Source: Granulicella aggregans (GTDB lineage: Bacteria; Acidobacteriota; Terriglobia; Terriglobales; Acidobacteriaceae). Taken from it: a stretch of DNA of 64,000 bases. Below are positions 51,073-58,383 of this stretch, piece by piece (position 1 is the first letter of the stretch; the number at the start of each line of letters is the position of its first letter). The position numbers and the translations under genes are program-made. Below the pieces are notes generated by a model that did no database searches, had not been told where the DNA came from, and worked only from the letters and a program-made list of their open reading frames with translations. Location: contig NZ_JAGSYE010000001.1 of the NCBI RefSeq assembly GCF_025685565.1, positions 248,001 through 312,000 of the forward strand. The letters are read 5' to 3'.

Positions 51073-51117
51073 AATGCGGGGGGCTCTCCACTGCGCTTCG
51101 CTCCGGTCAAGATGACG
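51073..51117 (+). repeat. Intergenic repeat R2
   Basis: AATGCGGGGGGCTCTCCACT, then GCGCTTCGCTCCGGTCAAGATGACG. Well-preserved copy 20 bases after the type III PKS stop codon (which lies on the opposite strand at 51138). Confidence 0.7.
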
Positions 51118-51137
51118 GGTGTAAGGGGATAGAGTGG

Positions 51138-52202
51138 CTACCACTGGAGAAGAACGAGTTCCGAACAGAAACCGGGACCCATGGCGGCGAGAATGCTGTA
51201 GGTTCCGGGAGCGCCGCGGTGCTTCGCGAGATTTTCTTCGAGCACGCAGAGGACGGAAGCTGCGGAAAGATTGCCGACCTCACGAAGGCTCTTCCAGGAG
51301 AGTGCCAGAGCGTCCTCGGGGAGATTGAGCGTGGACTGCATCGCTTCGAGGACCTTGGGACCGCCGCTGTGGAAGATCCAGCTTCCGATGCCGTCGATGG
51401 TGACGTTGTTGGCTTCGAGGAAACGGGTGGCGTCGTCGAGGAGGTTCTTCTCGACGACCTTGGGGACTTCGGGCGAGAGGACGATGCGGAAGCCCATGTC
51501 GCCGATGTCCCAGCCCATGACGGTCTCGGTGTCGCGGTAGAAAGTGCTCTGCGTGGCGATGACGCGGGGTCCGGGCTGCGGCAGGTTAGGGATAACGGCG
51601 TTATCGCCGGCGATGACGACTGCGGCGGCTCCGTCGCCGAAGAGGCCGCAGGAGATTAGGTTCGCGATGGACTGGTCGTCATCCTGCCAGGTGAGGGAGC
51701 AGAGTTCGACGGAAAGGAGGAGTGCGATCTGGTCGGGGAAGGCTTTCACGTAGTCGGATGCCCGGGCAATTCCCGCTGCTCCGGCGACGCAGCCGAGGCC
51801 GAAGATGGGGGTGCGCTTCACGTGCGTCGGGAAAGGCAGCAGGTTGATCAGGCGGGCGTCGATGGTGGGACTGGCGATGCCGGTGACCGAAGCAAAGAAG
51901 ATCGCCGAGATGTCCGCGGCGGTGAGGCCGAGGGGATCGAGCGCGTTGGCGATCGCGGCCTGGGCGAGGGTGACGGCGGCGTCGATCCACGCGGTGTTGG
52001 TCTGGCCGAAGCCCTTGAGAGTCGGGTAGACGTCGAGCGGATAGACGAGGTAACGGGTATCGACGCCGCAGTTGGCGAAGAAGCGCTTGATGAGGCGCGG
52101 CTCTTCCATCTTGCCTTCCCAACGGACGGTGAGAGCTTCAGCGATCTCGGACTGGGAGTACTTGTGCGGCGGGAAGGCTGTTCCTACGGAAGCGATCTGC
52201 AT
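51138..52202 (-). CDS. Type III polyketide synthase (chalcone/stilbene synthase family)
   Basis: 354-residue homodimeric ketosynthase that extends an acyl starter with malonyl-CoA. All three catalytic residues are visible: Cys138 in PIFGLGCVAGAAGIAR, His278 in SWIFHSGGPKVLEAM and Asn311 in LREVGNLSAASVLCV. The C-terminal MGPGFCSELVLLQW is the family GFG-like loop variant. AAGGA lies five bases before ATG 52202. First gene of a probable five-gene set (PKS, flavoprotein, ACP, KAS, glycosyltransferase). Bacterial relatives make alkylresorcinols, alkylpyrones or THN. The adjacent ACP and KAS favour a long-chain fatty starter and a lipid product. Confidence 0.92.
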   Translation of the reverse strand: MQIASVGTAFPPHKYSQSEIAEALTVRWEGKMEEPRLIKRFFANCGVDTRYLVYPLDVYPTLKGFGQTNTAWIDAAVTLAQAAIANALDPLGLTAADISAIFFASVTGIASPTIDARLINLLPFPTHVKRTPIFGLGCVAGAAGIARASDYVKAFPDQIALLLSVELCSLTWQDDDQSIANLISCGLFGDGAAAVVIAGDNAVIPNLPQPGPRVIATQSTFYRDTETVMGWDIGDMGFRIVLSPEVPKVVEKNLLDDATRFLEANNVTIDGIGSWIFHSGGPKVLEAMQSTLNLPEDALALSWKSLREVGNLSAASVLCVLEENLAKHRGAPGTYSILAAMGPGFCSELVLLQW

Positions 52203-52253
52203 TCAGGTCCTTTGAACTGTTAATTTAGACGGAAGAGGTTACAGGCGTGGCAA

Positions 52254-53141
52254 TTAGTGGATGCGGGCGAGTTGGCGTTCGTAGAGAGTGTTGCCGGGGT
52301 ATTGCTTCATGAGCGCTATAAGGATAGAACGTGCCTGCTGGGGATTACCGTCACGGATCGCGGCTACGGCGAGCATCATGCGGGCGAAGGGTGCGAGATA
52401 GTGGCCCTGGTTCGCTGTCAGGGTGAGGAGCTTAATTCCCTGCTCCTTGTCGGTTGAGGCACCAGTGATGCCGAGAATCCAGCGCACGGCAGCGGGTTTC
52501 AGGCTGAGCATGTAATTCTCTACTCCACTGGCAAGATAGGCGTCGTACATGTGGGGATCGATGGCGAGGGCCTGCTTTGAATAGGCGCTGGCCTGCTTGG
52601 TGAGTGAAAGCGCGGCGAGATCTTTCTTGTCGATCATCAGGGCGTAGTCCGAACGCATGCCGTAGACGAGGGTCTTGGCGTAGAAGGCGCGGGCATCTTT
52701 CGGGTTGCGCTGGAGCGCGGCGTCGGCGAGCTTCTCGGCTTGATTGGTGCGGTCGTCGAAGGCCTTGCGGACGGCGGGGTCCGGGGTGAGGCGGCTGCGG
52801 TTGTCGAAGCGGCTTTGATCGGCAAAGAGCTGAACGTCGATGATGTGCAAGCGGTCGAACTCGCCGAAGAGGTAGGCGGCGGCGTCGGATGCAGCGGCGA
52901 GACCGTCCTCGGGATGCTGGGCAAGCCAATGCTGGAAGACCTTGTGGGCTGCGGGGAAGTTAACGTTGTACATGTCAAAGTAGCCCTGATCGAGGCCGGC
53001 AGAATGGTCTTGGATCGGCGTGGTGGCGATGAGAGGGGTCGATTGCGCGTGAAGCTGGCCGACTGGAGCGGCGGCCAGCACGGCGAGGAGGGTGAAAGAG
53101 ATTGTGCTGGAGACGCGGCCCATCTTCTGGTGCAACTTCAT
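52254..53141 (-). CDS. Exported TPR-like protein of unknown function
   Basis: 295 residues from ATG 53141 (GAGG about nine bases upstream); an earlier ATG at 53162 has no ribosome-binding site. Signal peptide (SSTISFTLLAVLAAAPVGQL), then helical repeats: FDMYNVNFPAAHKVFQHWLA with HPEDGLAAASDAAAYLFGEF, ADAALQRNPKDARAFYAKTL, and KQALAIDPHMYDAYLASGVE. These fit degenerate tetratricopeptide units. The last part, LLTLTANQGHYLAPFARMML, is also TPR-like. Periplasmic. It is upstream of the polyketide genes on the same strand (51-base gap), so could be transcribed with them. Confidence 0.78.
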   Translation of the reverse strand: MKLHQKMGRVSSTISFTLLAVLAAAPVGQLHAQSTPLIATTPIQDHSAGLDQGYFDMYNVNFPAAHKVFQHWLAQHPEDGLAAASDAAAYLFGEFDRLHIIDVQLFADQSRFDNRSRLTPDPAVRKAFDDRTNQAEKLADAALQRNPKDARAFYAKTLVYGMRSDYALMIDKKDLAALSLTKQASAYSKQALAIDPHMYDAYLASGVENYMLSLKPAAVRWILGITGASTDKEQGIKLLTLTANQGHYLAPFARMMLAVAAIRDGNPQQARSILIALMKQYPGNTLYERQLARIH

Positions 53142-53310
53142 GCGGACTTGCCTCAATTCCATGATGACGGGTCAAGGTTATTACTGCGTGACCAAGCAGT
53201 TAGATGCAGATTTTGGCCCTCCATCCCGGAGCGGGAGCTCTGAAGCAGTCGATCGGCGATGGAAGGCGACCTGCTAGCCTTAAGACGTCTGGAAGAAGGC
53301 TGGGTTACGA

Positions 53311-55122
53311 ATGAAGTGGTGGCTGAAAGATGGGCAGCGGATGCTGCTGGCACTGCCCGCAGTGGCGCTGGTGCTGTGCCTGGTGGGGCTGTATCTGACG
53401 CGGGGAGCGATGGCGAACCTGTCCTTCCTCGGAGATAAAAGCACCGGACTTGTCGACCAGCGGCCCTGGCAGACGATACAGGCGCTTGCCCCGCTAGCGG
53501 TCTCGGCGGAGGAGCAGAGCTTCGCGCAGGAGGCGGAGCGACTGGCAGACCACGAGGTCGACCAGGCGTTTGCGCAGGCGCTTCGCGAGGCCAGCACGCA
53601 GTCGAAGACGATGACGCCGGAGGCACAGGCGCTCTCCGTGAAGGTCAGCCAGCTTGAAGATGAGGTAAAGGCGGACAAGGCGCGGGTGGTGGCGCTGGGC
53701 GGCGATCCGAAGGCAAAGACTGATACCGCAACCGCCGCGGCCTCCGACAGCGGCAATGATGACCTGGATGCAGCTCAGACGCAGCTTCAGCTCGACAGCG
53801 ATGAGCTGGACGATGCGAATGAGAACCTTGCCAAGGCAACCGGCGACAAGCGCGGAACGATCCAGCAGGAGCTTTTGGCGCGCGAGAATGCGATGAAGAA
53901 GAGCGCCGTGGATGGCGGAGGGAAGACGGCGATCGTCTCGGCGAAGAGCAGAGGCACGTTGGCCGCGCGGATTGGAGCGTGGTTCGATCAGCGCAGCAGG
54001 CGTGCGCTCATCCTTGAGGCACAGCAGGAGGCAGACAAGGATGCCGAGGCGCTACGGGGGCAGCATGCAAAGATCGAGGCGCAGTCTAGCGCCGCAGCAT
54101 CGGCGGCGAGCGCGGGTTTGATGGCGGCTGGAACTCAGACGGCGACGGAGCCGGACGCAAAGTCGTCGACACGAGTTGGAAGACTGCAGCGGCTGAGGAC
54201 GCTCTCCGAGGAGCACTCGATTCTTGAAGACCGACTGGCGACGCAGCAGCAGCTTTCGAAGGTCTACGGCCAATGGGCGGCCCAGGTGGACCAGCAGCAC
54301 AAGATCGTCTTTCACCTGATGCTGCGGTCGTTCGCGTTGATCGCATTCATCGTCCTGTGCGCGGTGCTGGCGGTATTTGGAATCGATATTCTGGTCGATC
54401 GCTCCACGATGGAGCCGCGCCGGATGCACACGATGAAGACGATCGCCCTGCTTGCGGTGCAGGTCGTCTCGCTGGGGCTGGTGCTGCTGGTGATCTTTGG
54501 AACTCCAAGCCAGATGCCGACGATTCTTGGCCTCGCGACTGCCGGGGTTACAGTGGTCTTTCAGGACTTCATCCTCGCCTTCTTCGGCTGGTTCGTCCTG
54601 ATGGGCAAGAACGGCATCCGTGTGGGCGATTGGGTGGAGATCAACTCGGTTGGCGGCGAGGTGGTGGAGATCACACTCTTCCGCACCATGCTGATGGAGA
54701 CCGGCAACTGGACCGACAAGGGCCATCCGACTGGGCGGCGGGTCACCTTCATCAACAACTTTGCGATTACCGGGCAGTACTTCAACTTCTCGACCGTGGG
54801 GCAATGGATGTGGGACGAGATCTCGGTCACCATTGCTTCCGGCGAGGCGGCCTACAAGACGATCGAGGCGATTCGAGACCGCGTCATCGCAGATACGCGC
54901 AAGGATGCGGAGCTAGCCGAGCAGGAGTGGAAGCTGGCGACGCGGCAGCAGGGGTTGAGCCAGTTTTCAGCGACGCCCTCAGTGGACCTGCGGCCCGGAG
55001 CGGCGGGCATCGACATTATCGTGCGCTACGTGACGCGCGCGGCGAACCGGTTTGAGATGCGGAACAAGCTTTATCAGGCGCTGATGGATATTCTGCAGTT
55101 GCAGCCGGAGAAGATGGCGTAG
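53311..55122 (+). CDS. MscS-family mechanosensitive channel with long N-terminal domain
   Basis: 603 residues. A first TM helix (about 11-30) precedes a large periplasmic/coiled region (about 50-330) rich in Ala, Gln and Glu, including QLQLDSDELDDANENLAKA. Three hydrophobic helices at about 330-430 follow, the last (TVVFQDFILAFFGWFVLMGK) being the pore-lining TM3 equivalent. The beta domain starts GIRVGDWVEINSVGGEVVEI, the MscS hallmark, and the C-terminal alpha/beta vestibule ends about 600. The large N-terminal domain recalls MscK/MscM-like proteins, but is shorter. Acts in osmotic-shock release or a regulated conductance. Confidence 0.88.
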   Translation: MKWWLKDGQRMLLALPAVALVLCLVGLYLTRGAMANLSFLGDKSTGLVDQRPWQTIQALAPLAVSAEEQSFAQEAERLADHEVDQAFAQALREASTQSKTMTPEAQALSVKVSQLEDEVKADKARVVALGGDPKAKTDTATAAASDSGNDDLDAAQTQLQLDSDELDDANENLAKATGDKRGTIQQELLARENAMKKSAVDGGGKTAIVSAKSRGTLAARIGAWFDQRSRRALILEAQQEADKDAEALRGQHAKIEAQSSAAASAASAGLMAAGTQTATEPDAKSSTRVGRLQRLRTLSEEHSILEDRLATQQQLSKVYGQWAAQVDQQHKIVFHLMLRSFALIAFIVLCAVLAVFGIDILVDRSTMEPRRMHTMKTIALLAVQVVSLGLVLLVIFGTPSQMPTILGLATAGVTVVFQDFILAFFGWFVLMGKNGIRVGDWVEINSVGGEVVEITLFRTMLMETGNWTDKGHPTGRRVTFINNFAITGQYFNFSTVGQWMWDEISVTIASGEAAYKTIEAIRDRVIADTRKDAELAEQEWKLATRQQGLSQFSATPSVDLRPGAAGIDIIVRYVTRAANRFEMRNKLYQALMDILQLQPEKMA

Positions 55123-55151
55123 AGCTGATCGCTGCGTTGGTGGAAGAGCGA

Positions 55152-55214
55152 AATGCGGGGTTCTCTCTCCACTTCGCCAAGCAATGAGACCGCTTGGCTC
55201 CGGTCCAGATGACG
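55152..55214 (+). repeat. Intergenic repeat R2 with internal insertion
   Basis: AATGCGGGGTTCTCTCTCCA, then CTTCG, an insertion CCAAGCAATGAGACCGCTTGG able to form CCAAGC/GCTTGG, then CTCCGGTCCAGATGACG. The hairpin insertion resembles that in the 11633 copy. Confidence 0.65.
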
Positions 55215-55227
55215 TTTCTTTTGACGG

Positions 55228-56901
55228 TCAGTCGAGAGTTAGTTCGGCACCCTGAGGCAGAGTCGACTGGAAGACGACGAGCTCCTGGTGGACGCGCGCG
55301 GCGGTGCCGGAGTCGGTCGCGTAGAACTGGACTTCGGTCTCTCCGGCCGAGACCAAGGGCCCGGTGAACGCTAACGTGGCGACGTGGGTCCAGCCCTCAG
55401 GAATCTGATCCGGGAACCACTCCTGATAGATGATCGCCAGATGGACTCCATTTGCCGCGACGAAGGCCTGATATTCAGCCGGAGAAGCATGATGTGCGAT
55501 CATAAGCCGCGCCTGCTCCGAGCCGAGGCCGCCCAGATCGAGCACAGGATACGGGTTGTGATACGAGGCCAATCCGAGGTCGTTCACCGCGACAGGCGCG
55601 CGATAGTAGCCATCGATGAAGCGGTGCATCTGCAGCTGCTGTTCATAAACGTTATTCGCTGCCCTGGGAACCTGAGCGGTACTGTTGACATAGCGCGCGC
55701 CGACCAGCAGAAGAGCGGCGAAGGCTCCGATGACGAGAACGACGCGGCTGCGGTGGACGACGTCGTAGCGCCTTTCCGGGGACATGGCGAAGCGGACGAG
55801 ACCTCGCGCGAGGAAGAGGCTCATCAGGCATACGCCGAGCAAAAGGTAGTCCTCGTAGCGCTCGAGCCAGCCGAATCGGCCGGCCACTGCCTGGCCTCCG
55901 ATCAGACACAATAGAGGAAGCGAGATCAGGCCGTTTGGAGTCCAGGGGCGGCCACGGTGGAAGAGGTCCTGAGAGAATCGGGCCGCCGCGAAGAGGCCAA
56001 TGAGCAGTAACGGAAGTCCGATGGGGTGTCCAATCATGGTGTCGATAGTCATGATGAGACCGTGCAGGAACTGCTTCGGACCACCTCCCATGCCGCCTGC
56101 GACGACGGACTTGACCAGGATGGAGCTGGGAAGCGCGGAGAGGCCCAGATGCTTGAGGAAGAGGCTGAAGCCCGCGACCAGAGCGGTCATGGCGACGAAG
56201 GTGGCCAAGGCCGTCCGTAGACGACCGCGCAGTGCAAGCAAGACGATCGTCCCAAAGCTGAGGGCCAATCCCTCGTAGCGGACTAGAGGGGAGAGAACCA
56301 GGACAAGTGGCAGCCAGCGCGGCATCTGGTTGCGATCGATGAGAAGGACGGCACCGTAGACTGTCGCAGCCACCAGAGCGATGTGGAGACTGTGCTCGAG
56401 GCCGGTGAAGACGACTCCTACAAGATTGAACGAGATCGCGATGAGCGCGAGAGCTGCCGCCTGCGCGAAGCTCGCCAGATTATCGTTGCCCAGGCGAAGG
56501 TGGAGAAGGAAGCGGCGAACGATCTCAACGGTTGCGAAGAGACAGACAATGTTGATGATCAGCGGGAAGTATGGGTGCAGCGGAGTTCCCGACGCGATGG
56601 CGAGCAGAAACGGGAACAGGATCGAAGAAGAGGGAGCGGCGTGGGTGCCGGGGTAGAGTCCATAGTTGCCATGCCGAATCTGGTCGCTTAGGGCGAGATG
56701 GATGTAGGGATCGTCCAGCGTGTAGGTGAAGGTCCCGTGATTGAGCTTGAGGATTCCCGCAAAGAGGACGGCAACCAGCGCGGCGATGGCCGCGTAAGCG
56801 AGGGGTGAGGCGAGGCCACGCAGTATCCGCTGCCGATGGGTCGATAGCGCTTGATGCGGATCGACAACGGCAGACGCGGCGGTCGTTCTTGAATCGGTCA
56901 T
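55228..56901 (-). CDS. Polytopic membrane protein, GT-C glycosyltransferase-like
   Basis: 557 residues from ATG 56901, with about ten TM helices. The first loop after TM1 reads TFTYTLDDPYIHLALSDQIR, then PSSSILFPFLLAIASGTPLH. An acidic pair in the first extracytoplasmic loop is typical of GT-C enzymes that use lipid-linked sugars. The C-terminal 130 residues (from about 425) form a soluble domain with AVNDLGLASYHNPYPVLDLG and GVHLAIIYQEWFPDQIPEGW, resembling other uncharacterised bacterial mannosyltransferase-like proteins. Assignment is by topology. Monocistronic. Confidence 0.68.
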   Translation of the reverse strand: MTDSRTTAASAVVDPHQALSTHRQRILRGLASPLAYAAIAALVAVLFAGILKLNHGTFTYTLDDPYIHLALSDQIRHGNYGLYPGTHAAPSSSILFPFLLAIASGTPLHPYFPLIINIVCLFATVEIVRRFLLHLRLGNDNLASFAQAAALALIAISFNLVGVVFTGLEHSLHIALVAATVYGAVLLIDRNQMPRWLPLVLVLSPLVRYEGLALSFGTIVLLALRGRLRTALATFVAMTALVAGFSLFLKHLGLSALPSSILVKSVVAGGMGGGPKQFLHGLIMTIDTMIGHPIGLPLLLIGLFAAARFSQDLFHRGRPWTPNGLISLPLLCLIGGQAVAGRFGWLERYEDYLLLGVCLMSLFLARGLVRFAMSPERRYDVVHRSRVVLVIGAFAALLLVGARYVNSTAQVPRAANNVYEQQLQMHRFIDGYYRAPVAVNDLGLASYHNPYPVLDLGGLGSEQARLMIAHHASPAEYQAFVAANGVHLAIIYQEWFPDQIPEGWTHVATLAFTGPLVSAGETEVQFYATDSGTAARVHQELVVFQSTLPQGAELTLD

Positions 56902-57071
56902 CAACACTTATAGCCCAGGGAAGATGCTACCTCGCCTAAGCATATCCGGAACTTCCCCAGAACTGTCCCGAAGACGCTTGAGGCCGCGCAAACCATAGAG
57001 GGATTGACCTGGCATCTGCGCGTGAGCTTCGAGACGCCGCGATCGGCGCCCGGCGGCGGGGGAAAGTTGAA

Positions 57072-57479
57072 TTACAGGTTCCTGAGCAGTTCGGAGAGGG
57101 AGATCTTCATCCCCAACGCGATGACTTCAAGCATGGGCAGCGAGATGGACTTGCGACCGCGCTCGACGTCCGAGATAAAGCTGCGGTCGATGCCGAAGTC
57201 GCGGGCCATGCGGAGCTGCGTGAGATTGCGCTCGCGGCGCAGCTCGCGAAGACGAACGCCGAATCGGCTGCTGACATCGAGAGAAGGCGAGCTTTGCGGG
57301 GAGCTCGGGGCAGCGTCCGGCGAGGACATCTCGGCGGCGGCATCGGTCGGCGAATCTGCTGGGTGCCGCGGCGTCGCGGGGCGAATCGAGTCGCTCCATG
57401 TGAAGCTGGAAGAGGATGGCCGTGCGGTTGATGTCTTTGAGGGCTCCGCTACGAAGGTCTGAGTCGTTGTAGTTAGCAT
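57072..57479 (-). CDS. XRE-family helix-turn-helix regulator
   Basis: About 135 residues. The C-terminal 60 residues are a canonical HTH_3 domain: FGVRLRELRRERNLTQLRMA, then RDFGIDRSFISDVERGRKSI, ending MLEVIALGMKISLSELLRN. The preceding 70 residues are Ser/Pro/Thr-rich and look disordered. ATG 57479 is the best start; the frame is open to 57539. No obvious partner gene is adjacent. It may be a stand-alone regulator; targets are unknown. Confidence 0.78.
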   Translation of the reverse strand: MLTTTTQTFVAEPSKTSTARPSSSSFTWSDSIRPATPRHPADSPTDAAAEMSSPDAAPSSPQSSPSLDVSSRFGVRLRELRRERNLTQLRMARDFGIDRSFISDVERGRKSISLPMLEVIALGMKISLSELLRNL

Positions 57480-57893
57480 TGGCCCATTCTTGGTCGAATT
57501 TGATTGATGCCTTAGAGGCTGAAGTACACAAGACCCCACTTATCCGCCAGCTGCCAACCAGCTGGAAAAGCCCGGGCGACGATGTGACCTCGAGCCCATT
57601 TCAGACAAATTGAGAACTGTTGTTACGGAAGCTTCTATCAATTTGGGAACGATTTCCAAGGGAAATCACGCGAAGTGACTTTTTTGCTTTTCGGCGCGTT
57701 ACCAGCAGAAATGGCGGCAGAGGCTGTCGTCTGGCTGCGCGAATCCGCCAGTTGACGACAAAGTCGGGGAAATTTGGAGTAAAAGGGGGCACTTGCGTGC
57801 CAGCACTAGCCAGGAAGGCATGCGCAACGAGTAACACGGGAAATTATTACTTCTGAAAGTTACCCGGCAGTTCGCCGGATATTGGCCGCTTTT
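57480..57893. other. Gene-free stretch
   Basis: 414 bases upstream of the XRE gene and downstream of the cytochrome operon. Small open frames on both strands at 57601-57856 overlap each other and look like nothing known. A hairpin CCAGCTG-CCAAC-CAGCTGG lies at 57547-57565. The region is more AT-rich than its surroundings. No RNA gene or known motif was recognised. Confidence 0.5.
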
Positions 57894-58358
57894 TCACTCG
57901 CCGGAGTCGTCCACTGATGGCTTGGCAGGGACAGCCGGTTTGGAAGGATCCGGGGTCTTTGATCCAGGGACAGTGCCCTTACGCGCAGGCTTACGCTTCG
58001 AGCTGAGATAGTCCACCAGCGACTTGATCTCGTCGGGCTGGAGGACGTCGGCAAAGGCCGGCATGCCGTTGCCACCCTCGCGGATCTGCTTCTCAATGCG
58101 GTCCTTGTGCCACTTCTTACCGATGGTCGAGAGATCGGGGCCACGGTCGGTTCCGGTGGCGTCAGTGCCGTGGCAATGCTGGCAGCCCTTGTCGCTGAAG
58201 ACTGCCGCACCCGCGGCCCGGGCCTGCTTGGAGGAGGCATGAACAGGGTGAGGAACAGTGGCGAGTAGAAGGCCGAAGACGATCGCTCCAACCGCGACGA
58301 AGGACGGAGCGGAGTATCGGTAAATAGTTTTCTGCAGTTGCGGTCGGTCGCTCTTCAT
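57894..58358 (-). CDS. Monoheme cytochrome c (class I)
   Basis: 154 residues from ATG 58358. An N-terminal signal/anchor (about 15-40: SAPSFVAVGAIVFGLLLATV) exports it. One heme-attachment site, GCQHCHGTDATGTDRGPDL, and the distal Met ligand in GGNGMPAFADVLQPDEIKSL define a small class-I c-type cytochrome. A lysine/proline-rich tail of about 30 residues follows. It starts 25 bases after the stop of the pentaheme-cytochrome gene on the same strand, so both probably work in one electron-transfer chain. Confidence 0.9.
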   Translation of the reverse strand: MKSDRPQLQKTIYRYSAPSFVAVGAIVFGLLLATVPHPVHASSKQARAAGAAVFSDKGCQHCHGTDATGTDRGPDLSTIGKKWHKDRIEKQIREGGNGMPAFADVLQPDEIKSLVDYLSSKRKPARKGTVPGSKTPDPSKPAVPAKPSVDDSGE

Positions 58359-58383
58359 AGGGCCCAGGAGGATGGTCTCTTCC

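Noticed and set aside
57601..57856. Opposite-strand 78-codon frames in the XRE-cytochrome gap
   Set aside because: They overlap almost completely, lack ribosome-binding sites and resemble no protein; left as intergenic.
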